Translations under genes and position numbers: made by a program | In this document: positions 56,184 to 64,000 of the stretch, in pieces | How positions within the stretch are numbered: the first letter of the stretch is position 1 | How the letters are laid out: each line of letters opens with the position of its first letter | Assembly: GCF_902833225.1 (NCBI RefSeq) | Contig: NZ_CADFEI010000005.1 | Location: 124,001-188,000, forward strand | Direction of reading: 5' to 3' | Origin: Burkholderia sp. BCC1644 | GTDB taxonomy: Bacteria > Pseudomonadota > Gammaproteobacteria > Burkholderiales > Burkholderiaceae | Length of the DNA stretch: 64,000 nucleotides | Notes under the pieces: generated by a model | What the model was told of the DNA's origin: nothing | What the model saw: only the letters and a program-made list of their open reading frames with translations | The model's database searches: none

Positions 56184-56516
56184 ATGAAAGTATTGAGTAA
56201 TCAGGAAGTGATGAAAGTATCGGGGGCCGGTCTTGCGGGGACCGTGGCTGGCGGCGTAGCCGGAACCGTGGCCGGCCAATATATAGGTGCGGAAGTCGGT
56301 GCTGGAATTGGCGCTGCGGCTGGATCCATCGTTCCAGGAGTCGGCACGGTGGGCGGAGCGATTATCGGCGGCGCAGTCGGCACGTTATACGGCCCGACTG
56401 TCGGTGGATTGACCAGCGCCTACGTACTCGACCGTATTCAAGAGTACGGTTGGTCGTACTTTTTCCCTCGCGGCGTCTCGTTTGAGCAGCTGTGGGAAGC
56501 GACGAGCAGCCTGTAG
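56184..56516 (+). CDS. Class II microcin-like bacteriocin precursor with double-glycine-type leader
   Basis: A 110-residue precursor. Residues 1-15 (MKVLSNQEVMKVSGA) fit the C39-peptidase leader pattern exactly: Leu at -12, Glu at -8, Val at -7 and -4, Gly-Ala at -2/-1. Cleavage after Ala15 would release a 95-residue peptide. Its first 60 residues are glycine/alanine-rich with repeated GxxxG spacing (AGTVAGGVAGTVAGQYIG, GAGIGAAAG, GGAIIGGAVG), able to form packed membrane helices; the last 35 are aromatic and charged, ending QLWEATSSL. There are no cysteines. The GQYIG...GIGAAAG stretch recalls microcin V, but overall the sequence is not one I recognise. It has the strongest ribosome site of the locus. 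Confidence 0.85.
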   Translation: MKVLSNQEVMKVSGAGLAGTVAGGVAGTVAGQYIGAEVGAGIGAAAGSIVPGVGTVGGAIIGGAVGTLYGPTVGGLTSAYVLDRIQEYGWSYFFPRGVSFEQLWEATSSL

Positions 56517-56594
56517 TTGATAGAAATAAGCCGATTCCCAGAAAAATTTAGCGGAATCTCGCCGCAATAATTCAATTATTATTTTCAATATCTC

Positions 56595-56972
56595 ATGCTG
56601 ATCCCTGTCAGGCGCTTTCTCGAGGTGACCATTGCGCGTCTGTTCGCCGCGCAGTTAGTGAGTATTGTTGCATTCTTGATGCTTGCTCAGAATCGAGCCG
56701 CTGAATATCTCGTGCTCTGTGCGACTTGTTTTGTCGGGGCATTCATTGTCGGGCGCCTGACCCGCATCTGCGGGCGATCCGGTTACGATCGATTGCCCTA
56801 TTATCCGCGTTGGCTCTCAATGCAGGCAGTCATCCTCAATCTTGGGTTATCACTGATTGCCTTGGCCACTGGTCGGAACGGATGGATATGCGCTGTCACG
56901 CTTCCCAGCATTCTCGGCCTTGTTTGCAGCGACTATCTTTACTTGCGGCTTCAGAACCGGCCAAAGCGCTAA
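56595..56972 (+). CDS. Four-helix membrane protein, candidate bacteriocin immunity protein
   Basis: A 125-residue protein with hydrophobic helices at about 9-30, 35-55, 76-92 and 95-115 and a basic loop near 56-74 (RLTRICGRSGYDRLPYYPR). It lies directly after the precursor gene and before the exporter genes, the usual place for immunity. It is larger than the immunity protein of microcin V and I do not recognise its family, so the role is inferred from position and topology. No ribosome site is evident; an AT-only palindrome (56566-56580) lies 14 bases before its ATG. Composition is AT-rich like its neighbours. Confidence 0.6.
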   Translation: MLIPVRRFLEVTIARLFAAQLVSIVAFLMLAQNRAAEYLVLCATCFVGAFIVGRLTRICGRSGYDRLPYYPRWLSMQAVILNLGLSLIALATGRNGWICAVTLPSILGLVCSDYLYLRLQNRPKR

Positions 56973-57152
56973 CTGCACGTGCGAACACAGAACTCTCGAC
57001 GATGAGAATTGTCTCGAGTCACACTGACAAGCATTGAATAATAACGAGCAAAAAGGGAAAGTAGCACATAGCGACAACGCGCTGGAAAGTCGAATTACCG
57101 ATTGCCTCGTCAAACTCAAAGTAATCCAGCTTCGATAATTTTCTAGTTGATC

Positions 57153-58415
57153 ATGTTGATTCCGCAATCGCTCTTTCGCACGGAGGCTGAGCAAGCCCAA
57201 CGCGCGCCTATGCTCGGGAAGATTTTACTGGTACGCCCACTGTCATTCGCTTTCCTGACATGCGCAGCGGGAAGCATGGCACTTTGCGTCATAGCGTTGT
57301 TCCTGCTGTGCAATTACACACGGCGTACCACGGTCGAGGGCGTAGTGATGCCCGATACGGGACTCGTCAAAGTCTATGCGCAGCAGCCCGGCATCGTTCT
57401 GCGCAAGGCCATCATCGAAGGTCAACACGTAACGCGTGGAACGGTGCTCTATACGGTGTCCACCGACCTACAGAGCGCCGCCGGAGGGCGCACGCAGGCC
57501 GCACTGATCAAGCAGGCACTCCAGCGCAAGACATCGCTGCTGCAGGAAATCGACAAAACCCGAGTATTGCAGCAGGACGCTCGAGAAACGCTGCAAGCGA
57601 AACTATCCAGCTTGGGCGCTGAACTCGCGCGCGTAGACGCACAGCTAACCAGCCAACGTGAGCGAACAGCCATCGCTGCCGATGGTGTTACTCGCTATCG
57701 GCGTCTGCTCGCACTGGACTACATCTCGACGGACCAGTTCCAGCAGCGCCAAACCGAGCACCTTGATCAGAAGTCGAGGCTGCTCGGCCTGCAGCGCGAG
57801 CGCGCGAACATATCACAAGCGCTCAAAGAATCCGAGAGCGAACTCTCGGGCCCTGCATTCAAGCAACAGAATCAGCTCTCGCCACTTGAGCGCAACGTAA
57901 TCGACGTTGATCAAGCTCTGATCGAAAACGAAGCGCGGCGCGAACTGGCGGTAACAGCGCCCGAGACCGGCGTACTCACTGCTGTGATCGCTGAGCCTGG
58001 TCAGACGATCGATACGGCGCACCCCGCGGCGAGCATCGTGCCGAACGGCGCGCGCTGGCAAGTTCACCTGTTCGTGCCAAGCGCCGCTGTTGGCTTTGTG
58101 CACGTCGGCGATTCAGTACGAGTCCGGTACCAAGCCTATCCATACCAGAAATTCGGCCAGTATCGTGCGCACGTGACATCCATCGCGCGTACGGCACTAT
58201 CCCCCGCCGAATTCGCAACAAGCGGAGGCCCCACGAATCGTGATGGCACATTCTATCGAATCACCGCCGCCCTTGACGCGCAAACCGTCACCGCGTATGG
58301 CAAGCCGCAGCCTTTGCAGGCTGGCATGACGCTGCAAGCCGACATCTTGCAAGAACGTCGCCGCCTGTATGAATGGGTTCTCGAACCACTCTATAGCTTA
58401 ACCGGTAAACTCTGA
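57153..58415 (+). CDS. HlyD/CvaA-type periplasmic adaptor of a bacteriocin exporter
   Basis: A 420-residue membrane-fusion protein. One transmembrane helix (about 30-55) is followed by a beta strand TTVEGVVMPDTGLVKVYAQQ, a long coiled-coil hairpin (about 110-235), the lipoyl-type return ELAVTAPETGVLTAV, and a beta-barrel region to the end. It links the inner-membrane ABC exporter with the outer-membrane channel. An ATG at 57153 is used; a TTG two codons earlier is possible. About 180 bases separate it from the immunity candidate; this gap contains a weaker Fur-like sequence (GATGAGAATTGTCTC, near 57000) and no strong promoter. The next gene starts 13 bases after its stop. Confidence 0.88.
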   Translation: MLIPQSLFRTEAEQAQRAPMLGKILLVRPLSFAFLTCAAGSMALCVIALFLLCNYTRRTTVEGVVMPDTGLVKVYAQQPGIVLRKAIIEGQHVTRGTVLYTVSTDLQSAAGGRTQAALIKQALQRKTSLLQEIDKTRVLQQDARETLQAKLSSLGAELARVDAQLTSQRERTAIAADGVTRYRRLLALDYISTDQFQQRQTEHLDQKSRLLGLQRERANISQALKESESELSGPAFKQQNQLSPLERNVIDVDQALIENEARRELAVTAPETGVLTAVIAEPGQTIDTAHPAASIVPNGARWQVHLFVPSAAVGFVHVGDSVRVRYQAYPYQKFGQYRAHVTSIARTALSPAEFATSGGPTNRDGTFYRITAALDAQTVTAYGKPQPLQAGMTLQADILQERRRLYEWVLEPLYSLTGKL

Positions 58416-58428
58416 TTCCACTGCTTTT

Positions 58429-60582
58429 ATGTTCTTTCCAGACCGTCTTTCACTCGGCATCCGAAGCAAATTGCCGATGCTACTGCAGACAGAAGCGGCC
58501 GAGTGCGGGCTCGCATGCCTCGCGATGATTTCGGGTTACCACGGACACCACGTCGATCTCGCAACGCTTCGCAGCCGCTTCCCGGTGTCGCTCAAGGGAA
58601 CAGCGCTCTCGCGCGTGATCGAGGTTGCTCATCGGCTCGATCTCGGCACTCGTGCGCTAAAACTCGATCTCGACCAGCTTGGGCAACTGCGCATGCCGTG
58701 CATCCTCCATTGGGAATTCAATCACTTCGTTGTATTGAAGGAAGTAACTACCAAACGAGCAGTAGTCTATGATCCGGCACACGGAATTCGTCGCTTACCG
58801 CTCACCGTCCTTTCGCGCTCGTTCACCGGCGTCGCGTTAGAGCTATGGCCAACGAGTGCTTTTAAACCACTTGAAGCAGCGCCTGCAGTCAAACTGCGCT
58901 CGCTGATGGGGCCAGTGTCGGGATTATCTCGCTCGCTCGGCCAAGTACTCGTGCTTGCGCTTGTACTCGAGGTTTTCGCACTGATACAACCGTTCTTTCT
59001 GCAATGGGTTATCGATGAAGTAATCGTCAGCACCGATCGCGATCTTCTCACTGTCCTTGCACTCGGTTTCGGTCTTCTGTTGCTGATGCAACAAGCGACA
59101 AGTGCAATCCGCGCATGGGCGTTGATGTACTTCGGCACGACCCTCAACGTCCAGTGGCGTGCGAATGTGTTCAGCCACCTGCTGAGCCTGCCGGTGCGCT
59201 ACTTCGAACGACGCCATTTAGGCGACGTCGTGTCGCGCTTCGGTGCAATCGATACGATCCAGCAAACCCTGACCACATCGTTCCTGAGCGCCGTGATTGA
59301 TGGTCTGATGACGATAGTTACTCTCGTGATGATGTTTGTCTACAGTCGTATGCTGGGCTGCATCGCGCTTGCCGCAATGGCGCTGTATGCGTTATTGCGC
59401 TGGCTCTGGTATCAGCCGCTACGGCGAGCGACAGTCGAACAGATCGTGCATGCCGCCAAACAGCAAAGCCACTTCCTTGAGACCGTACGCGGCGTAAAGA
59501 CAATCAAACTATTCAACCGACAGGAGGAGCGCCGAGCGAGTTGGCTGTCTCTGCTGGTCGAACAAATTAATGCCGGTTTGCACATACAGAAGCTGCAGTT
59601 ACTTTACCAGCAACTTAACGGGTTGCTGTTCGGCATCGAAGGCATCCTGATTGTCTGGCTTGGTGCACGGATGGTAATTGACGGCCAGTTCACGGTCGGT
59701 GTACTCATAGCATTCAATGCGTACAAAGGGCAATTCGACAGTCGCATCGGCGGCCTAATCGACAAGTATTACGAAATCAAAATGCTGCAGTTGCAGGGAG
59801 AGAGGCTCGCCGATATCGTGTTCGAGAAGCCCGAGAGCGACGCAAACCTGCGCGACGTACACGGCGAGACAGACGATGTTGCAGCCAGCATTGAATTCGC
59901 TGCGGTCGGTTTTCGTTACGCAGATGGTGAGCACGCCGTGCTCGATTGTGTATCGTTCGGGATTTCACCAGGCGAGTCAGTCGCACTGATCGGACCATCA
60001 GGCTGTGGCAAAACCACACTCGTCAATGTGCTACTCGGTGTGCTCACCCCAACCGCCGGCAGCATACGAATCGGTGGCGTCGAAATTAATCGACTCGGCA
60101 CAAATCGACTGCGTGCGCTGATCGGAACCGTGCTTCAGGACGATGTGCTGTTTGCCGGCTCTATCCGTGACAACATCAGTTTCTTCGATCCAAATACCGA
60201 TATACAGTGGGTTGTCGAATGCGCACGGCTCGCCGCAATGCATGATGACATCGTGGCAATGCCGATGGGATACAACACCTTGGTCGGCGACATGGGTACT
60301 GTGCTGTCGGGTGGTCAGAAGCAGCGCGTATTGCTGGCGCGAGCGCTGTACAAACGGCCCAAGATTCTAGTACTCGACGAGGCAACGAGCCATCTGGATA
60401 TTCAGCGCGAACGACAGGTCAATGCCGCTGTCAGTGCATTGAAGATGACTCGTGTGATCATCGCGCACCGGCCAGAAACCATCGAGTCAGCCGCGCGTGT
60501 GGTGATGCTGCACGGTGGCCGGGTCGTTCTCGATCAGCCGACAATTGACAACGCAGTCACCGAACCGCAAGCAGGCCGATGA
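58429..60582 (+). CDS. Bacteriocin ABC exporter with N-terminal C39 peptidase domain (CvaB-like)
   Basis: A 717-residue peptidase-containing ATP-binding transporter. The C39 protease domain has Gln20, Cys26 (AAECGLACLAM), His99 (FNHFVVL) and Asp115 (VYDPAHG). Six membrane helices follow (about 165-440), then the ATPase with Walker A GPSGCGKT (522-529), LSGGQKQ from 626 and Walker B ILVLDEAT (646-653). All catalytic residues are intact, so it should both cut the leader of the precursor at 56184-56516 and export the peptide. The ATG has no ribosome site; translation is probably coupled to the adaptor gene. The last four bases overlap the next start (ATGA). Confidence 0.95.
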   Translation: MFFPDRLSLGIRSKLPMLLQTEAAECGLACLAMISGYHGHHVDLATLRSRFPVSLKGTALSRVIEVAHRLDLGTRALKLDLDQLGQLRMPCILHWEFNHFVVLKEVTTKRAVVYDPAHGIRRLPLTVLSRSFTGVALELWPTSAFKPLEAAPAVKLRSLMGPVSGLSRSLGQVLVLALVLEVFALIQPFFLQWVIDEVIVSTDRDLLTVLALGFGLLLLMQQATSAIRAWALMYFGTTLNVQWRANVFSHLLSLPVRYFERRHLGDVVSRFGAIDTIQQTLTTSFLSAVIDGLMTIVTLVMMFVYSRMLGCIALAAMALYALLRWLWYQPLRRATVEQIVHAAKQQSHFLETVRGVKTIKLFNRQEERRASWLSLLVEQINAGLHIQKLQLLYQQLNGLLFGIEGILIVWLGARMVIDGQFTVGVLIAFNAYKGQFDSRIGGLIDKYYEIKMLQLQGERLADIVFEKPESDANLRDVHGETDDVAASIEFAAVGFRYADGEHAVLDCVSFGISPGESVALIGPSGCGKTTLVNVLLGVLTPTAGSIRIGGVEINRLGTNRLRALIGTVLQDDVLFAGSIRDNISFFDPNTDIQWVVECARLAAMHDDIVAMPMGYNTLVGDMGTVLSGGQKQRVLLARALYKRPKILVLDEATSHLDIQRERQVNAAVSALKMTRVIIAHRPETIESAARVVMLHGGRVVLDQPTIDNAVTEPQAGR

Positions 60583-62024
60583 AGCTCGTCGTCTACTTAA
60601 CCATTTCGGCCGCCACCCTGACGACGGCTCTTCGAACCGATGCACAGGTACTCGACGTGTTCCGCATGCACCCCGCCGTGTCCGCGACGCCCACCGGAAC
60701 GTTACTGCGCGATACCACGTGTCGACAATCGCGGAATACACGTCCGCTCGAACTCGACGACGCGGTGCTGTACGCGATCTGTACAAACCCGCAGGCACGC
60801 CGAGCATGGAACGACGCGCGTGCGCAAGCCGCAGCGCTAGGCATTGCCGATGCCGCATACCTGCCTTTGCTGAACGCGACGGCAGGCATAGAGCGCAATA
60901 CACTGTCGACTACCTACAATTACAGCGCCTTCGGCGCCGGTTCGAGAAACCAGTCACAGAACTCATCGAGTCAATTTGGAAGACTCAACCTGAGTTGGAT
61001 ATTGTTCGATTTCGGCAAACGCGGCGCCGCTCGACGCCAGGCGCAGGCTTTACTTGCGGCCGCGAACGCGACGCACGACGAGACGCTGCAAGTGGTGTTC
61101 TTCAATACGGCTCAGGCATTCTATGCGCTACGTGATGCACAGGCGTCACTCGACTCTGCACTGCAAACAGAGACGATTGCACACCAAACCCTGATCGAAG
61201 CGACTGCCAAACACCAGGCCGGCGCCGGCACGCTCGCCGACGAGTTGCAAGCGCGCACCAGTTATCGACGTGCGTTGCTTGATCGCGTCAGCTCGGAGGG
61301 CGAAGTGCGCATTATGACGGGAGCTCTTGCTGTCGCGATCGGGTTGGACGCAAACACCACCGTACAGGTCACGCCTCAGGAACCCGATATCGCGGATAAG
61401 CCAACCGAAATCGAGGCCACGATCGATCGGCTGATCGAGGAAGCCAAACAGCAGCACCCAAAGCTGATTGCCGCACGCGCGAAGCTCGACGCAGCGCGTG
61501 CCAGCATCGACGCTGCCCGCGCGCTGGGGCGGCCCGCCATCTCACTCGTCGGCAGCATCACACAAAACAATCCGTCGTACCAGCAACAACCACAATCGGC
61601 CCCGATCATGCACAGTCGTGGCAGCTCGGTCGGGATACAGATGACAATCCCGCTGTTCGAGGGTTTCGCATTCGGATACCGAATCGAACAAGCGCAAGCG
61701 CAAGCCGATGCGCAGGAAGCTGCCTTGCGCAACGTCGAACTCCAGGCGTCGCTGGACGTATGGAAGAGCTATCACGGCCTACAAGCCGATGCTACCAATC
61801 TCGCGAACTCGCAGAATCTGCTGGAAGATGCACAACAGGCGCTCGATATCGCGCGTGGTCGCTACAAGGAGGGGGTCGGGACGTTCACCGATATGCTTGT
61901 CGCCCAAACCGCGCTTGCCGATGCACAAAAGCAGCGCGTGTTAGCCAAATCAAAGTGGCGCTCCACGCGCCTCGGTCTAGCAGCGAGCCTCGGTAAGCTT
62001 GACCTGCAGGATACTAATCCATAA
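60579..62024 (+). CDS. TolC-family outer-membrane channel of the bacteriocin exporter
   Basis: A 481-residue outer-membrane efflux protein. A signal peptide (about 1-22) is followed by two OEP repeats rich in long coiled coils (about 85-270 and 290-470), with the typical LNLSWILFDFGKRGAARRQA and VGIQMTIPLFEGFAFGYRI strands. The start overlaps the exporter stop, so it belongs to the same operon. Microcin V uses the host TolC; here the locus carries its own channel. Composition is intermediate between the AT-rich precursor region and the chromosome. Confidence 0.9.
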   Translation: MKLVVYLTISAATLTTALRTDAQVLDVFRMHPAVSATPTGTLLRDTTCRQSRNTRPLELDDAVLYAICTNPQARRAWNDARAQAAALGIADAAYLPLLNATAGIERNTLSTTYNYSAFGAGSRNQSQNSSSQFGRLNLSWILFDFGKRGAARRQAQALLAAANATHDETLQVVFFNTAQAFYALRDAQASLDSALQTETIAHQTLIEATAKHQAGAGTLADELQARTSYRRALLDRVSSEGEVRIMTGALAVAIGLDANTTVQVTPQEPDIADKPTEIEATIDRLIEEAKQQHPKLIAARAKLDAARASIDAARALGRPAISLVGSITQNNPSYQQQPQSAPIMHSRGSSVGIQMTIPLFEGFAFGYRIEQAQAQADAQEAALRNVELQASLDVWKSYHGLQADATNLANSQNLLEDAQQALDIARGRYKEGVGTFTDMLVAQTALADAQKQRVLAKSKWRSTRLGLAASLGKLDLQDTNP

Positions 62025-62053
62025 CTACAGCTTCATTCTTTTCCGCAACGCAC

Positions 62054-62081
62054 AAAAAAACGGGCGCCCGAAGGCGCCCGT
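62054..62081 (-). terminator. Terminator of mrcA
   Basis: On the minus strand ACGGGCGCC, loop TTCG, GGCGCCCGT and a run of Ts. It starts about 27 bases after the mrcA stop and separates it from the convergent bacteriocin operon. Confidence 0.9.
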
Positions 62082-62107
62082 CGCTTGTCTGAAGAACAGC
62101 GTACCGC

Positions 62108-64000
62108 TTACTTGTTCTCGAACATGTCCATGATCTGCTGCTTCTCCTGCGGCGTGACGGGCGGCGGCGCGAGCCCTGCCGCGCCGGCCGAACCCAGCGC
62201 GTCGTTCGCGCTGATCGCGTTCTCCGCCGGGTTGATGTCGACGTTCGCGACGAAGCCGTTGCCCGGCGTGCGATCGGCGTAGTACAGCTCGCCGTCGATC
62301 GAGGTCAGCCCGTCCGGCATCGGCATCTGCTGCTCGGGCACGCCGTTCAGCGCGGTGCGCATGTAGTTCACCCAGATCGGCAACGCGAGCTGCGCGCCGA
62401 ATTCGCGGCTGCCGAGGCTCTTCGGCTGGTCGAAGCCCATCCATGCGACCGCGACGAGCGACTGCTGGTAGCCGGCGAACCAGCCGTCCTTCGCGTCGTT
62501 CGTCGTACCCGTCTTGCCCTGCAGGTCGCTGCGGCCCAGTGCGTTGGTGCCTGCGCCCGTGCCGGCCGTCGCGACCGAATGCAGCAGGCTGTTCATCACG
62601 TACGCGTTGCGGCCTTCGATCGTGCGCGGCGCCGTGCCGCCCGCGATCACCGGCTGCGACTTCTGCAGCGGCTGGCCGCGTGCGTCGTCGACTTCGGCGA
62701 TCAGGTACGGATCGACCTTGTAGCCGCCGTTCGCGAACACCGCGTAGCCGGTCGCGAGCTGCAGCGGCGTCACGAGGCCCGCGCCGAGCGCCATCGGCAG
62801 GTACGGCGGCGTCTTCGCCGGATCGAAGCCGAAGCGCTGCGTCACGTACTGCTGCGCATACTGCGTGCCGATCGATGCGAGGATCCGGATCGACACGAGG
62901 TTCTTCGAACGCTGCAGGCCGGTGCGCATCGTCATCGGGCCGTCCGGCTGGTCGTCGTCCTTCGGCTCCCACGCGGTGCCGCCCGGCACGCTCGGCGGGA
63001 AGTACAGCGGCGCGTCGTTGATCATCGTCGCCGGCCCCATGCCCTTGTCGAGCGACGCCGAGTAGATGAACGGCTTGAACGACGAGCCCGGCTGCCGCCA
63101 CGCCTGCGTCACGTGGTTGAACTTGCTCTTGTTGAAGTCGAAGCCGCCGACGAGCGAGCGGATTGCACCGTCCTGCGGGGCAATCGCGACGAGCGCGCCT
63201 TCGACCTGCGGCAGCTGCACGACCTGCCAGCCCGTCTTGCCGTCCTTCAGCACGCGCACGACCGAGCCCGGCTTGATGCGCAGCGTATCGTTCGCGCGCG
63301 GGCTCAATGCGGCCGACACGAAGCGCAGCCCGGCCGGCCCGATCGTCGTGGTCGCGCCGCCGACGAACTGCACCTCGACCGCATTCGGCGACGCCGACAG
63401 CACGACCGCCGACTGCAGGTCGCCGTTGTCCGGGTGATCGGCGAGCGCATCGTCGATCGCCTCGTCGCGGTCGTCGCCGGCCGCGGGCAGCTGGATCGAT
63501 GCTTCCGGCCCACGATAGCCGTGGCGGCGCTCGTAGTCGAGAATGCCGCGACGCACGGCCTGGTACGCGGCTTCCTGGTCGGACGAGTTGATCGTCGTCG
63601 TGACGGTCAGCCCGCGCGTATAGGTTTCGTCCTTGTACTGCTGGTACATCATCTGCCGCACCATCTCGGCGACGTATTCGCCGTGCACCGCGTACTGGTT
63701 GCCCGGCGTGCGCACGTGGATCTCTTCCTTGATCGCTTCGTCGTACTGCGGCTGCGTGATGTAGCCGACCTCGAGCATGCGCTTCAGGATGTACTCCTGA
63801 CGCACCTTCGCGCGCTTCGGATTGACGACCGGGTTATACGCGGACGGCGCCTTCGGCAGCCCCGCGAGCATCGCCGCTTCAGCAAGCGTGATGTCCTTCA
63901 GGTCCTTGCCGAAATACACGCGTGCAGCGGCGGCGAAACCGTACGAACGCTGGCCGAGATAGATCTGGTTCATGTACAGCTCGAGGATCTGGTCCTTCGT
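62108..64000 (-). CDS. mrcA: Penicillin-binding protein 1A, C-terminal part (runs off the window)
   Basis: About 630 C-terminal residues of a class A penicillin-binding protein that polymerises and cross-links peptidoglycan. The visible part starts in the glycosyltransferase domain (KDQILELYMNQIYLGQRSYG) and includes the transpeptidase motifs SSFK (in QPGSSFKPFIYSAS), SKN (LQRSKNLVSIR) and KTGTTND. An OB-like insert lies between the two domains. The C terminus is glycine/proline-rich (GLAPPPVTPQEKQ). The start codon lies beyond position 64000. Confidence 0.94.
   Translation of the reverse strand, partial: TKDQILELYMNQIYLGQRSYGFAAAARVYFGKDLKDITLAEAAMLAGLPKAPSAYNPVVNPKRAKVRQEYILKRMLEVGYITQPQYDEAIKEEIHVRTPGNQYAVHGEYVAEMVRQMMYQQYKDETYTRGLTVTTTINSSDQEAAYQAVRRGILDYERRHGYRGPEASIQLPAAGDDRDEAIDDALADHPDNGDLQSAVVLSASPNAVEVQFVGGATTTIGPAGLRFVSAALSPRANDTLRIKPGSVVRVLKDGKTGWQVVQLPQVEGALVAIAPQDGAIRSLVGGFDFNKSKFNHVTQAWRQPGSSFKPFIYSASLDKGMGPATMINDAPLYFPPSVPGGTAWEPKDDDQPDGPMTMRTGLQRSKNLVSIRILASIGTQYAQQYVTQRFGFDPAKTPPYLPMALGAGLVTPLQLATGYAVFANGGYKVDPYLIAEVDDARGQPLQKSQPVIAGGTAPRTIEGRNAYVMNSLLHSVATAGTGAGTNALGRSDLQGKTGTTNDAKDGWFAGYQQSLVAVAWMGFDQPKSLGSREFGAQLALPIWVNYMRTALNGVPEQQMPMPDGLTSIDGELYYADRTPGNGFVANVDINPAENAISANDALGSAGAAGLAPPPVTPQEKQQIMDMFENK

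Noticed and set aside
56726-57037. Second small frame overlapping the immunity candidate as a possible second bacteriocin peptide
   Set aside because: It lacks a double-glycine leader and a ribosome site and lies in another frame inside the membrane protein gene.
1-64000. CRISPR arrays, prophage or integrase genes
   Set aside because: No regularly spaced direct repeats and no phage structural, integrase or intact transposase genes were seen.

Overview
The window is one continuous stretch of high-GC bacterial chromosome with betaproteobacterial gene content. The gene order (tig-clpP-clpX-lon followed by ppiD, ispD-ispF next to mfd, a 1354-residue PurL, the ahpC/ahpD pair, a Gram-negative porin_4-type porin, many Burkholderia-type small exported proteins) points to Burkholderia, most likely the B. 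cepacia complex. The genus call is inference from content and style; no database was searched. Most of the window is ordinary core genome.

Layout. Positions 1-6609 (minus strand) hold the start of a membrane sensor protein cut by the window edge, then a fatty-acid beta-oxidation block: thiolase, nicotinamidase, FadB-type multifunctional enzyme and acyl-CoA ligase. Positions 6789-10620 (plus) hold SelO, MsrB, YciB, BolA and a periplasmic parvulin. Positions 10792-15407 (minus) hold an acetyltransferase coupled to PurL. Positions 15736-21808 hold a FAD-dependent D-amino-acid dehydrogenase, the NAD(P)HX repair enzyme and Pgi, then a divergent YbbA-type ATPase/TesA pair whose start codons overlap. 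Positions 21881-30715 (minus) are the protein quality-control block tig, clpP, clpX, lon, then tRNA-Val, tRNA-Asp and ppiD. Next to tRNA-Asp lies a duplicated tRNA 3' end with nested inverted repeats.

Positions 31104-38878 hold glycerate kinase, a MarR regulator, a ketopantoate-reductase-like enzyme and a LuxR regulator divergent from a porin/MFS/deacetylase operon. Positions 38990-46577 hold small membrane or exported proteins, tRNA-Leu, a squalene/phytoene-synthase-fold protein with eroded catalytic motifs, a DUF1501/DUF1800 pair and the OmpR/EnvZ two-component pair. Positions 46767-55250 hold ahpC-ahpD, ispD-ispF, mfd, argE and a threonine-dehydratase-like gene. A DUF3574 lipoprotein gene follows.

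The region most worth attention is about 56.05-62.03 kb. It is visibly richer in A+T than its surroundings and encodes a complete class II microcin-like bacteriocin system: a 110-residue precursor with a textbook double-glycine-type leader and a glycine-zipper-rich core without cysteine, a four-helix membrane protein that is the candidate immunity protein, an HlyD/CvaA-type adaptor, a CvaB-type ABC exporter with an N-terminal C39 peptidase domain, and its own TolC-type outer-membrane channel. A consensus-like sigma-70 promoter stands in front of the precursor gene and is overlapped by a sequence matching 14 of 19 positions of the canonical Fur box, so the system may be made under iron starvation, as colicin V (microcin V) is. 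The window ends inside a class A penicillin-binding protein gene (mrcA) on the minus strand.
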